10,220 bases of DNA from Acidimicrobiaceae bacterium (GCA_002715405.1 PAZD01000020.1:12215-22434); one strand, 5' to 3'. Shown: positions 1 through 7,994, counted from the first letter of the stretch. Numbers and translations are program-made. The notes: generated from the sequence alone by a model not told the origin.

Positions 1-566
1 CCTTTCTCTTGAGCTTCTCCTAAAGCATCCATGTAGGACATTCCGGTTTCGGTCATTTTTGAGAGAATATAGTTCGTGGTTCCATTTACAATGCCCATGA
101 CCCGACTAATAGGTTCTCCTTTTAAGGATTCGCGTAGAACGCGCATTAATGGGACTCCTCCGGCAACAGCAGCCTCGAAAAGCAGATCTAGTCCCTGACC
201 ATCAGCACATGCGAATAGCTCGGGGCCATATTTCGCAAGCAGTTCCTTGTTAGCTGTGACTACTGGTTTTCCGGAATTTAAGGCAGCTAGAACTAGATTT
301 TTTGATGGGTCAACCCCGCCAATGACTTCAACGACAACGTCAATGTTCTTTGAATGGACGACATCATGAGCGTTATCAGTAATTATTTCTGGATCGATAT
401 CACAATTGATATATTTTTCAGGGTTTCGGACAGCTATAGCGTCCACGGTTAAATCTAAACCAGTGCGCGCTGATATGACCTCTCGCTGTTCAGCGATCAA
501 ATCAACTAGAGCTTTTCCAACATTCCCATATCCAAGAACGCCGACACGAATAGTGGTTACTTCCAT
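1..566 (-). CDS. hom: Homoserine dehydrogenase, N-terminal part (cut by window edge)
   Basis: This enzyme reduces aspartate-4-semialdehyde to homoserine with NAD(P)H in the cytoplasm, at the branch leading to threonine, methionine and isoleucine. I translated the reverse strand from the ATG at 566-564. The 188 visible residues include the Rossmann dinucleotide loop GYGNVG (about 12-17), VTANKELLAKYG (103-114), EAAVAGGVPL (131-140) and the family signature NGTTNYIL (161-168). The usual length is about 430 residues, so more than half, including the catalytic Asp/Lys region and any ACT domain, lies beyond base 1. A stop lies upstream in frame with no other start between it and the chosen ATG. 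There is no convincing Shine-Dalgarno sequence. It follows lysA on the same strand after 150 bp, as in the argS-lysA-hom(-thrC-thrB) cluster typical of Actinobacteria. Confidence 0.97.
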   Translation of the reverse strand, partial: MEVTTIRVGVLGYGNVGKALVDLIAEQREVISARTGLDLTVDAIAVRNPEKYINCDIDPEIITDNAHDVVHSKNIDVVVEVIGGVDPSKNLVLAALNSGKPVVTANKELLAKYGPELFACADGQGLDLLFEAAVAGGVPLMRVLRESLKGEPISRVMGIVNGTTNYILSKMTETGMSYMDALGEAQEK

Positions 567-716
567 AATCTCTACGGTAGCTGAGGAGCAGGTGAACGAG
601 TGAGTAATTAAATCTTAAATTGTGGTCAGCTATTTCCTTACCGGTTTTAGAGACTCTAGGTGTTGCTCCTTGGAATCTTATATAGACGCTGCTAGCAGGT
701 CTTTGCTCTTAGTTCT

Positions 717-1991
717 TCAACCGATATCGGTGTTAATCAGATCAGAGAGTTCTTCACGACGAATCACGAGTCGATGGGAACCTTCATTCACGAAAACGAC
801 TGCTGGCCTTAAGACTTTGTTGTAATTTGACCCCATCGAATGGCCATATGCACCGGTGACAGGTGTGGCTAGAATGTCTCCAACTACTAAATCGTCAGGG
901 GCGTATCCGTTAGAGACAATTACGTCTCCTGATTCACAATGTTTCCCTACTAGAGTTATCGGGAAGTTTCTTGGGTCTTCTACCCGTCGAGGGACAAACG
1001 TTTCATATCCACTTCCATAGAGCGCCGGGCGAGGATTATCGTGCATACCTCCGTCTACCGCAACGTAAGTTCGGATTCCTGGAAGCTTTTTGATAGTTCC
1101 TACGGTATATAGGGTAACAGCGGCACTTGCCACAATTGCTCTACCGGGTTCGGCAGTAACCCTAGCGGTTACACCAGATTCAGAACACACTTTTTTGATC
1201 GTTTGACCCCATTCCTCTATATCAAGGGTCTCTTCTTCTTCAAGGTATGCGACACCTAAACCTCCCCCAACTGAAAGTTCGGATAGCTGGAAAAGGTTTG
1301 ACAAGTCAGCAAGAACTTCAGCTGCGCGACGAAATGATTCCAGAGTGAACACTTGAGATCCAATATGGGCATGAATCCCAAGCAAATCTATGCAGTCAGA
1401 CGATGATACACGTTCGACAGCCTCTCCAGCCCATCCAGTAGATACTGTAAAGCCGAATTTAGAATCGTCTTGACCGGTAGCAACGTATTCATGTGTCGAA
1501 GCTTGGATTCCTGGAGTGACTCTTATGAGAGCTTGAATTGTCTCACCAGTGTTACTCAGAATTCTTTCGATTCGGTCAATTTCATCAAAACTATCGATAA
1601 CAATTCGGCCGATTCTATTATCTATCGCATAACGTAATTCATCCTCGGATTTATTATTTCCATGGAATACAAGACTCTCGGCCGGAACACCTGCTTGTAA
1701 TGCGACGTACGCCTCTCCCATTGTTGCAACGTCGATGTGCATTCCTTCCTCATGGGCTATGCGGGCCATGGCAGTGCATAGGAACGCTTTTGCTGCATAC
1801 GCTACTCCATCGCCGAATGCGTTAACGGCTTGCTGACATCGTGATCGAATGTGGAGTTCGTCATAGACGAAGAGCGGTGTACCGTATTCAGCTACCAGAT
1901 CATCTACTCGGACGCCTCCGATAGCAAGCATCCCGTCATCATCAACTGTTGAATTATCTGGAAGTAGTGAATGAGAAATAGGGTTTGTCAT
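717..1991 (-). CDS. lysA: Diaminopimelate decarboxylase
   Basis: This PLP enzyme decarboxylates meso-diaminopimelate to L-lysine, the last step of lysine synthesis, in the cytoplasm. The 424-residue protein has the fold-III PLP-barrel layout. YAAKAF carries the PLP-binding Lys68, HAHIGSQ (207-213) and GGGLG (242-246) hold phosphate and ring, EPGR is at 281-284, and CESGD (352-356) gives Cys352, which acts from the partner subunit. AYGHSMGSNYN (381-391) is the C-terminal substrate region. The length is normal for the family. The ATG lies 9 nt after the argS stop. The sequence TGTAGGTAA spans that stop and provides an AGGT Shine-Dalgarno core at 1999-2002, suggesting translational coupling to argS. 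Confidence 0.98.
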   Translation of the reverse strand: MTNPISHSLLPDNSTVDDDGMLAIGGVRVDDLVAEYGTPLFVYDELHIRSRCQQAVNAFGDGVAYAAKAFLCTAMARIAHEEGMHIDVATMGEAYVALQAGVPAESLVFHGNNKSEDELRYAIDNRIGRIVIDSFDEIDRIERILSNTGETIQALIRVTPGIQASTHEYVATGQDDSKFGFTVSTGWAGEAVERVSSSDCIDLLGIHAHIGSQVFTLESFRRAAEVLADLSNLFQLSELSVGGGLGVAYLEEEETLDIEEWGQTIKKVCSESGVTARVTAEPGRAIVASAAVTLYTVGTIKKLPGIRTYVAVDGGMHDNPRPALYGSGYETFVPRRVEDPRNFPITLVGKHCESGDVIVSNGYAPDDLVVGDILATPVTGAYGHSMGSNYNKVLRPAVVFVNEGSHRLVIRREELSDLINTDIG

Positions 1992-2000
1992 TTAGTTTAC

Positions 2001-3614
2001 CTACATAGAATTGGGCGCTTCTACACCTAAAAGGTCAAGTCCTGAAACTAGACCTATTCGAGCTGATTCGACGAGTTGGAGACGGGCACTTGTTAGTTCT
2101 TGAGAGACGCCGTCCCCAACCACATAACAGTCATGGTAAAAACCATGGACTGATGTCGCTAATTCGCGAAGCCAAGTAGCTATTTTATGAGGCGCAAGCT
2201 CACGCTCTGATAATTGAACGACATCTGTGAAATTAAATAGGGTCCTTAAAAGGTCCATTTCACGCTGATGAACGAGAAGAGAGAGATCCGAATGTTCTAT
2301 TGGGAAGGGCCACATCTGAAGAGTTTCAGCTTTAGATTGGATTGATCGAAGCCGAGCATGCGCCATTTGAACATAGAAAACAGGATTCTCCATCACTTTC
2401 GATGCTGCGAGGTCAAGGTCAAATGTTTGTTTCGTATCAACAGATTGCAGAAGGTACATAAATCTTGTTGCATCCGGACCAATCTCTTCGATAATTTCTC
2501 GAAGTTCGATAATCTCCCCATGTCGTTTTGATAGGCGAACTTCTTCGCCACCTCTAACCAATTTAACTAGTTGAGTAATAGCAACTGTGAGCTCATCAGG
2601 GTCATGCCCGAGGGCTTCCATAGCTGCTTTCATCCGAGCAACATACCCATGATGATCTGCCCCCCAAACATTTATGAGTGAATCTGACCTATTAAATTTA
2701 TCCCGATGATAGGCAATGTCTGGAGTGAGATAAGTGAATTCTCCATCGCTTTTAATTAATACACGATCTTTATCGTCCCCATACTGGGAGGATTGAAGCC
2801 AACTGGCCCCATCTTTTTCATATGTTGCTTTCGCTTCCCCTAAATCTGCGATTGTGTTTTCAATCGCATCACTATCCACCATAGAGCGCTCACTAAACCA
2901 AGTATCGAAGACTATTCCAATCGATTCCAGCGTTTGTCGTTGGTCTTCTTTCGCATATTCACAACCCCAACTTAAAGCTTCTTCTTGTGAAAGCCCATGA
3001 GGCATTTTCTGGGCCCACTGTTCAACGTACTCTCCCCCATAACCGTTCTCAGGAACTTGGTCTCCCGATTGCCTAGCGAGAAGTGAATCTGCGAAAAGGC
3101 TCACCTGAATACCCCTGTCGTTAACGTAGAACTCCCGTTCAACGTTAAATCCGACAGCGCCGAGGATGTTTGCAACAGCATCCCCGTAGCAGGCACCGCG
3201 TGCATGACCGGCATGTAATGGCCCTGTTGGGTTTGCGCTTACAAATTCAACGTTGACTTTCTTCCCTTCCCCAAGGTCTGTTCTCCCAAATTGTTCAACC
3301 CCCTGATTCAGGATCTCCAGAAGAACGTTGTGGAGCCATAAGGGTGCCAAAGTGAAATTGATAAACCCTGGACCTGCAACCGTTACGTTCTCTACCCCAT
3401 CAGGCAGGTCAGCATTGATTTTGTTTGCTATTTCTGTTGCAAGCTCTCTGGGGGCTCGTCCGGCATTTTTTGCGGTTACCATCGCGATATTTGATGACCA
3501 GTCTCCATGCTCTTTATTCGCCGGCTGTTCGAGATTAATCGCATCGGACTGGGGTGTTATCCCTAAATCCTCCAAAGCTTCGCGCAATGAGGATGTAATT
3601 GTCGTTGTGATCAT
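2001..3614 (-). CDS. argS: Arginyl-tRNA synthetase
   Basis: This class I synthetase charges tRNA-Arg with arginine using ATP. The 537-residue product has an N-terminal ArgRS additional domain (about 1-85, with NKEHGDWSSNIA at 33-44) and the catalytic signature SANPTGPLHAGHARG (126-140), whose HIGH box reads HAGH. VRLSKRHGEI (359-368) sits in the KMSKS position, and a helical DALR anticodon-binding domain follows from about 410 to the characteristic C-terminal Met. I chose the ATG at 3614 because AAGGAAAG (3619-3626) lies at ideal spacing and the protein then starts as ArgRS proteins do. A TTG at 3665 would add 17 residues unlike the family. It is the first gene of the argS-lysA-hom unit and divergent from the dihydrouridine synthase gene. 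A tRNA-Arg gene lies about 1.4 kb away. Confidence 0.98.
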   Translation of the reverse strand: MITTTITSSLREALEDLGITPQSDAINLEQPANKEHGDWSSNIAMVTAKNAGRAPRELATEIANKINADLPDGVENVTVAGPGFINFTLAPLWLHNVLLEILNQGVEQFGRTDLGEGKKVNVEFVSANPTGPLHAGHARGACYGDAVANILGAVGFNVEREFYVNDRGIQVSLFADSLLARQSGDQVPENGYGGEYVEQWAQKMPHGLSQEEALSWGCEYAKEDQRQTLESIGIVFDTWFSERSMVDSDAIENTIADLGEAKATYEKDGASWLQSSQYGDDKDRVLIKSDGEFTYLTPDIAYHRDKFNRSDSLINVWGADHHGYVARMKAAMEALGHDPDELTVAITQLVKLVRGGEEVRLSKRHGEIIELREIIEEIGPDATRFMYLLQSVDTKQTFDLDLAASKVMENPVFYVQMAHARLRSIQSKAETLQMWPFPIEHSDLSLLVHQREMDLLRTLFNFTDVVQLSERELAPHKIATWLRELATSVHGFYHDCYVVGDGVSQELTSARLQLVESARIGLVSGLDLLGVEAPNSM

Positions 3615-3618
3615 AAGT

Positions 3619-3626
3619 CTTTCCTT
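3619..3626 (-). promoter_or_regulatory. Shine-Dalgarno sequence deciding the argS start
   Basis: The minus strand reads AAGGAAAG, with its AGGA core 7 nt before the ATG at 3614. It is the clearest ribosome binding site in the window. It supports the internal ATG over the upstream TTG at 3665. Confidence 0.7.
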
Positions 3627-3733
3627 AGCGCGCTGACATCTATCGTATGGTCCCACCAGCGCCAACGCAGCGAATTAACTTAATATCATCCCTTTTTCCA
3701 TTTATCTGTTCTGAATACTCCTAACCTTATAGA

Positions 3734-4972
3734 GTGACCGACATAACTGCAGCGCTTCGAACACCAGTAAATGAAGGGGTTTCGCCTGCCTCATCAGGAG
3801 AATTCGTTCCGGTCTCGGTCGGAAAGATTCAACTCTGGCCCCCTGTGGTTCTAGCACCAATGGCTGGGGTAACAGATGTCCCTTTTCGTTCTTTATGTAG
3901 AGATTTTGCCGAGAAAGGTATTAGTAGGGCTAACTCGGGAGTTACTGGAACTATTCCTGGATTATTTGTAAACCAAATGATTACGGCGAGAGCTTTCGTC
4001 AATAGAAATAAGAAAACGATGAAACTCGCTGAATTCGGTATCGATGAGCGGCCCAGATCTATCCAGCTTTATGGGACTGATCCGAAATATATTGAGATGG
4101 CAGTTCGTCAACTCGTCGAAGAAGAACGCGTAGATCATATTGATCTTAACTTTGGATGTCCCGTTCCAAAGGTAACAAAACATGGAGGCGGTGGAGCCCT
4201 ACCGTTTAAACGCCCCTTGTTTAGAAGTATCGTAGCCGCTTCAGTCTCTGCAGCTGATGGCCAAGTCCCTATCACAGTAAAATTCAGGATGGGGATAGAT
4301 GATTCCCACTTGACTTTTCTTGACGCTGGGGAAATCACCGAAGAGGAAGGAGCTGCAGGTGTAACTTTACATGCCCGGACTGTGGAACAGCTATACAGTG
4401 GCCATGCGCGCTGGGATGCTATTTCTCTCTTAAAAGATCACGTTCGTTCGATTCCGGTCTTTGGAAATGGAGACATCTGGGAACCTTTTGACGCAGTCCG
4501 TATGCTACGCGCGACAAAAGCGGATGGAGTTGTTATAGGAAGAGGATGTTTGGGGAGACCTTGGCTATTCCAGCAACTAGTAGAAACTTTTAATGGCTCT
4601 GAACCCTCAGTAGTACCTAACCTTGGAGAAGTTGCAGAAGTCATGCTCAAACATGCGAATCTAGTGGTTGAATGGCATGGGACAGAGGACGCCTTGCGTA
4701 CATTTCGCAAGCACGCCTCCTGGTACCTGACTGGGTTTCCTGCTGGGAGCGAAATACGACGCGCTATTCAACAGATCAAGTCTCTGATCGAGCTAGAACA
4801 AGTACTAGAGAGACTCGATCCGCTTGTGACGCTCCCCCTTGATGCTTACCGTTTACCTAGAAGCCATAAGGGTGGACCTAAGAAGGCCGCTTTACCGGAA
4901 GGCTGGCTGGACGATCCTTTTTCTAGTTCTAAGTTAAGTGCAGATGCTGAGCAGTTTGTTTCCGGCGGGTAA
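3734..4972 (+). CDS. tRNA-dihydrouridine synthase (DusB/NifR3 type)
   Basis: This FMN enzyme reduces uridines in the tRNA D-loop to dihydrouridine with NADPH. The 412-residue product has a TIM barrel opening with PPVVLAPMAGVTD (36-48), the catalytic NFGCPVPKV (139-147, Cys142), phosphate- and base-contacting VKFRMG (182-187) and LHART (212-216), and FMN-binding GNGD (244-247) and GRGCLGRPW (269-277). The helical tRNA-binding domain (RKHASWYLTG, 325-334) follows. The start is GTG at 3734: a stop lies 4 codons upstream and no other start precedes the barrel. No Shine-Dalgarno is visible, so the message may be leaderless. Compared with E. coli DusB as I recall it, about 15 residues are inserted between FRSLC (51-55) and GLFVNQM (76-82), and the usual SEM reads NQM. 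A Lys/Pro-rich tail follows from about 375. Confidence 0.95.
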   Translation: MTDITAALRTPVNEGVSPASSGEFVPVSVGKIQLWPPVVLAPMAGVTDVPFRSLCRDFAEKGISRANSGVTGTIPGLFVNQMITARAFVNRNKKTMKLAEFGIDERPRSIQLYGTDPKYIEMAVRQLVEEERVDHIDLNFGCPVPKVTKHGGGGALPFKRPLFRSIVAASVSAADGQVPITVKFRMGIDDSHLTFLDAGEITEEEGAAGVTLHARTVEQLYSGHARWDAISLLKDHVRSIPVFGNGDIWEPFDAVRMLRATKADGVVIGRGCLGRPWLFQQLVETFNGSEPSVVPNLGEVAEVMLKHANLVVEWHGTEDALRTFRKHASWYLTGFPAGSEIRRAIQQIKSLIELEQVLERLDPLVTLPLDAYRLPRSHKGGPKKAALPEGWLDDPFSSSKLSADAEQFVSGG

Positions 4973-5031
4973 TACTAAAGAGCTTTGGAGCGTGGATAAG
5001 CCCTAGTACGCTACATTAACGAAATCGACGA

Positions 5032-5103
5032 GCCCTCGTAGCTCAGGGGATAGAGCATTGGCCTCCGGAGCCATGTGCGCAGGTTCGAATCCTGCCGAGG
5101 GCG
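5032..5103 (+). tRNA. tRNA-Arg (anticodon CCG)
   Basis: A complete cloverleaf can be folded by hand. The acceptor stem is GCCCTCG (5032-5038) with CGAGGGC (5096-5102). The D stem is GCTC (5041-5044) with GAGC (5053-5056). The anticodon arm is 5058-5074, with loop CTCCGGA (5063-5069) and anticodon CCG at 5065-5067. The T stem is GCAGG (5079-5083) with CCTGC (5091-5095) around loop TTCGAAT. The discriminator is G5103, and CCA is not encoded. It decodes CGG arginine codons. The first anticodon-stem pair (5058 with 5074) is a T-T mismatch; the other four are canonical. It lies between the dihydrouridine synthase gene and the F420-type oxidoreductase gene. Confidence 0.95.
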
Positions 5104-5173
5104 CTCCTTAGTATCTTGTCCAAAATTTCCTCTAGAACACAAGCATTCGGATATATCGATGTATCCTCACGTC

Positions 5174-6349
5174 ATGGCCGTTACGGAAACAACAACCCCG
5201 AAAAAGAACCGCTGGAGCTTCCAATGGAAAGAACTCTACGATGAAGTGATTACCTCGGGACTTTGTACTGGGTGCGCTGGCTGTGTGATTTCATGTCCAC
5301 ATGATGTAATAGGTTACAAACATGAGCCGGGTCAATACAAACCCTTTCATTTGGAGGAAGAGTTAGGTCTTTCAAACTGCGTTCATGGAGAAAAGGGCTG
5401 CACAAGTTGCACTAGAGCTTGTCCACGTTTTCGAGACTGGGAAACAGAAGCTGATGAGCATTTGTTTGGAAGATCGAGAGAACCAGATGAAATGTCAGGA
5501 ATCTTTAAAGATGTCATCCTCACTAGGGCCTCTGATGATTTTGTCTATGAGATCGGTCAAGATGGAGGACTTGTTTCGGCCATCCTTATCTGGTGCTTAG
5601 AAAATAACGTTGTTGATGGGGCGTTAATCTCCGGATTAGAGGGCGACATCAACGGCGATGGGGAGTCCGGCTGGAAAGCGAAGCCAATGGTAGCTACGAA
5701 TAGAGATGAAGTTCTCGCTGGATCTGGAAGCCGCTATACCTACTCTGCAAACACCATGGCCTACCCAGAAGCGAAAGAACGCGGATTAGATCGTCTTGCT
5801 CTAGTTGGTATGAGTTGTCAAACCTCTATCGCTCCAGTTATGTGGCATAGAAAAGTAGGTAAAGTCGGGAAGCCGATCAAGCTGAATATTGGTTTACTTT
5901 GCTCAAAATCATTCGATGACGCTATGTTTGACGAACTTTTTTGGGTGAAATACGGCCTACATAAAGATGAAATCAAAAAAATGAATATAAAAGGCGTCTT
6001 CCAAGTCTGGATGAAGAATGGTGATTACCATGAAATCAATTTGAAGGAGTGTCATGCTTGGACGCGTGAAGGCTGTAACCATTGTCCTGACTTCGCTGCA
6101 GAACATGCCGATATTTCTACCGGCGGAATCGGAGAAGTCTCTGACTGGACATTAACCATAGTTAGGACCGACCTCGGTCGAGCCGTTATCGAAGCAATGG
6201 TTAAAGATGGTGTCATCGACACACGCCCGGGTGATGATGACCCAGGAGCGATAGCCCTCATGCACAAACTTGCTCAGAAAAGCAGAGCTCGCTGGCCTGA
6301 ATGGGCAAATGAAAGCGCAAGAGTAGGACTCCCCACCAAAGCGAAGTGA
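5174..6349 (+). CDS. Coenzyme F420 hydrogenase/dehydrogenase beta-subunit family protein (FrhB-like)
   Basis: This is a cytoplasmic iron-sulfur flavoprotein of the FrhB/FpoF superfamily, whose known members mostly pass electrons between F420 (or ferredoxin) and a partner using FAD and [4Fe-4S] clusters. From the ATG at 5174 it has 391 residues. A ferredoxin-like motif CTGCAGCVISC (Cys31, 34, 37, 41) is followed by a second group (Cys69, 76, 79, 83). Then come the FrhB N- and C-terminal domains, with GQDGGLVSAIL (128-138) and a GMSCQ segment (212-216). Further cysteines occur in LLCSKSF (243) and at 293, 301 and 304, and DISTGGIGEVSDW (313-325) matches the typical C-terminal glycine-rich segment. 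ATG 5159 is an alternative start; neither has a Shine-Dalgarno sequence. No hydrogenase or other partner subunit is nearby, so the substrate is unknown. The gene ends 2 bp from the convergent lipoprotein gene. Confidence 0.88.
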   Translation: MAVTETTTPKKNRWSFQWKELYDEVITSGLCTGCAGCVISCPHDVIGYKHEPGQYKPFHLEEELGLSNCVHGEKGCTSCTRACPRFRDWETEADEHLFGRSREPDEMSGIFKDVILTRASDDFVYEIGQDGGLVSAILIWCLENNVVDGALISGLEGDINGDGESGWKAKPMVATNRDEVLAGSGSRYTYSANTMAYPEAKERGLDRLALVGMSCQTSIAPVMWHRKVGKVGKPIKLNIGLLCSKSFDDAMFDELFWVKYGLHKDEIKKMNIKGVFQVWMKNGDYHEINLKECHAWTREGCNHCPDFAAEHADISTGGIGEVSDWTLTIVRTDLGRAVIEAMVKDGVIDTRPGDDDPGAIALMHKLAQKSRARWPEWANESARVGLPTKAK

Positions 6350-6351
6350 GT

Positions 6352-6807
6352 CTACGTTGGAGATTGACGAATGCATGAGGCAAAAATCTCTTTGAGATCT
6401 TCGTCGAAATTGCCTTCTGTAGCTTGGAAATCTTCATCAAGTTTCTTAAATCGCTTATAGGCTTCCCGTTCTATATCTGAGGAAGAAATTAGCCCTTCCG
6501 CAGCAGCTGCTGCTTCCGTTCTAACTTTTTCGACGAGTTTAAGGTAACTGCATCCACAAACTTCCAGTAATCCTGTTTCTTGGACAGCGACAAGGTCAGG
6601 CATTCGGTCAGTGGCACCCATCACACATCCGGTAAGGAAGTTTCTCTGGATTTCTGGAACTCTACTGGGATCTTGACCTTCTTGGAGAGCTCCAACGAGG
6701 TTCGTCTCAATAGGACCTGTATTGTCAGTAAAGCTAAGGGGGCCTTCACTTGAACTGCAAGACATTAAAACGAAGGCCACGAAAAAAACTGATGATAGTT
6801 TTTTCAT
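6352..6807 (-). CDS. Small Cys-rich lipoprotein B (paralogue of its upstream neighbour)
   Basis: I do not recognise a named family. The 151-residue product begins with a lipoprotein signal: KK, a hydrophobic stretch, then LMSC with the lipidated Cys at 17, followed by an SSS linker. This predicts an exported, membrane-anchored protein. The mature part shares with its upstream neighbour the pattern PSxVPxxQRNFLxGC (47-61), CGCSYxxLV (84-92), FKK (120-122) and IFxxC (141-145). Conserved cysteines are 61, 84, 86 and 145. The stretch between, about 98-130, is Ala/Glu/Lys-rich and probably helical. ATG 6807 overlaps the upstream stop as ATGA. ATG 6822 is possible but adds MPSEG before the signal peptide. 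The two genes are probably cotranscribed and translationally coupled. The gene runs convergently to within 2 bp of the FrhB-like gene. Confidence 0.8.
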   Translation of the reverse strand: MKKLSSVFFVAFVLMSCSSSEGPLSFTDNTGPIETNLVGALQEGQDPSRVPEIQRNFLTGCVMGATDRMPDLVAVQETGLLEVCGCSYLKLVEKVRTEAAAAAEGLISSSDIEREAYKRFKKLDEDFQATEGNFDEDLKEIFASCIRQSPT

Positions 6808-7223
6808 ACCCTCGCTAGGCATTCCTCAAAGATACTCTTGTAATTTTGTCCCAAGATGCCACCCTCTTCGTTGGAAGTCTTATTTATCTTCTTAAAGGTG
6901 TCAAACGCTGCTTGGTCTTCGGTTGCATTAGCTTCTAAGTACTTGACAAGTTCCGTGTAGCTACAACCGCAGGCTCTTGCTAGAGCTGAACCAGATAATT
7001 GATTAAAAATATCTTTTTGTCCACCCATACAACCTTCGAGGAAATTTCTCTGCACCAACGGGACCTGAGAAGGATTGACCCCATCAAGAAGTTCGTCTCC
7101 AAATTCTTGCAAGATTTCTGGGAGCGGCCCCTTCTGTTCGTAAAAGGTTTCAGGCTTTCCTGAGCTCCCACATGCACCTAAAATAAGGACCGTAGCGAGG
7201 AGCAAAGGCAAACATCGTTTCAT
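6804..7223 (-). CDS. Small Cys-rich lipoprotein A (paralogue of its downstream neighbour)
   Basis: No named family is recognised. The 139-residue protein starts MKRCLPLLLATVLILGAC, a clear lipoprotein signal peptide with lipobox LGAC and lipidated Cys18, then GSSGK. The mature domain carries PSQVPLVQRNFLEGC (51-65), ACGCSYTELV (84-93), FKK (110-112) and IFEEC (131-135), giving conserved cysteines 65, 85, 87 and 135. These match the same positions in the next gene, so the pair arose by tandem duplication. Four cysteines in an exported domain could form two disulfides or bind a metal; which is not visible. I chose ATG 7223 because upstream codons back to 7259 would place a charged extension before the signal peptide. 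It lies 80 bp after the uracil-DNA glycosylase gene on the same strand. Confidence 0.82.
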   Translation of the reverse strand: MKRCLPLLLATVLILGACGSSGKPETFYEQKGPLPEILQEFGDELLDGVNPSQVPLVQRNFLEGCMGGQKDIFNQLSGSALARACGCSYTELVKYLEANATEDQAAFDTFKKINKTSNEEGGILGQNYKSIFEECLARV

Positions 7224-7303
7224 CTGTCTGACGTTATCGGTTTTCAACTGCAATCTCACAGTTATTCTGAGCTGATTCCTAAAAGATAACGTAAAGGTTC
7301 ATA

Positions 7304-7966
7304 TTAACTAGCTATTTCACGAGCTCTCAACAGAACCGAGTCAAACATATCTTCGGTAAGTCGGCCAGTGAATGTATTCTGCTGGCTTACGTGGTAACTA
7401 CATAGGAGAATTCTTTCGTCAGGTAGTCGCACCTCTAACCCGTGCATAAATTTCGGTTTCGGCCGTAAGTTAAACTCTTTCGCTATCGCTGCGTATCCGA
7501 TACCACCGAGTGCGAGAATTACTTTGACATTTTTAAGTAATTCTAATTCTTTTCCAAAGAAGCTTCGGCAGTTTTGTAGCTCCTCTGCTGTCGGCTTATT
7601 TTTCGGGGGTGCGCATCGTAGAGGCGCAGTTATATATGCTCCTGTGAGTTTCATACCATCGCTACGACTTGTTGCAGAACTTTGATTTGCGTATCCGACG
7701 CGATGAAGAGCGGCGAAAAGAAAATCTCCGCTTCGATCTCCAGTAAACATTCTACCCGTCCGGTTAGCCCCATGCGCTGCAGGAGCTAACCCTACAATCA
7801 GAAGATGAGCAGACGGATCTCCAAAGGATGGAACCGGTTTCCCCCAGTAAGTTTGGTCAGCATACGCTGCTCTTTTTTCTACAGCTACTCGTTCTCTCCA
7901 TTCGACTAGACGATTGCAGGAACGGCATGAAACAACTTCATCATTTAGGCTTTCTATAGTGTTCAC
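7304..7966 (-). CDS. Uracil-DNA glycosylase, family 5 (UDGb-like, Fe-S)
   Basis: This base-excision repair enzyme removes uracil, and in characterised family 5 members also other deaminated bases, from DNA. The 220-residue product has motif 1 GLAPAAHGANRTGRMFTGD (59-77), which distinguishes family 5 (GLAPA) from family 4 (GEAPG). The second active-site motif is YHVSQQNTFTGRLT (191-204). Cys14 and Cys17 with Cys118 and Cys133 are placed to ligate the [4Fe-4S] cluster of families 4 and 5. The start is GTG at 7966: an in-frame stop lies upstream with no other start, and the ATG at 7970 is in another frame and meets a stop at its third codon. No Shine-Dalgarno is present. It is divergent from the phosphatase gene, and the two lipoprotein genes follow it. 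Confidence 0.94.
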   Translation of the reverse strand: MNTIESLNDEVVSCRSCNRLVEWRERVAVEKRAAYADQTYWGKPVPSFGDPSAHLLIVGLAPAAHGANRTGRMFTGDRSGDFLFAALHRVGYANQSSATSRSDGMKLTGAYITAPLRCAPPKNKPTAEELQNCRSFFGKELELLKNVKVILALGGIGYAAIAKEFNLRPKPKFMHGLEVRLPDERILLCSYHVSQQNTFTGRLTEDMFDSVLLRAREIAS

Positions 7967-7994
7967 ACCATGGACGCTAGTCGCTGTTTTGGGA

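Noticed and set aside
622..825. Plus-strand open frame across the hom-lysA gap and lysA end
   Set aside because: It mostly overlaps the end of lysA, shows no recognisable motif or ribosome site, and looks like a chance frame.
3328..3636. Plus-strand open frame of about 100 codons inside argS
   Set aside because: It is the antisense of the conserved ArgRS N-terminal domain and has no independent support.
3615..3665. TTG start at 3665 for arginyl-tRNA synthetase
   Set aside because: It adds 17 residues unlike the family, whereas ATG 3614 has a strong Shine-Dalgarno sequence at the right distance.
5075..5173. GTG start at 5075 that would lengthen the FrhB-like protein by 33 residues
   Set aside because: It begins inside the tRNA-Arg gene and the added residues are tRNA sequence read as protein; ATG 5174 (or 5159) is far more likely.
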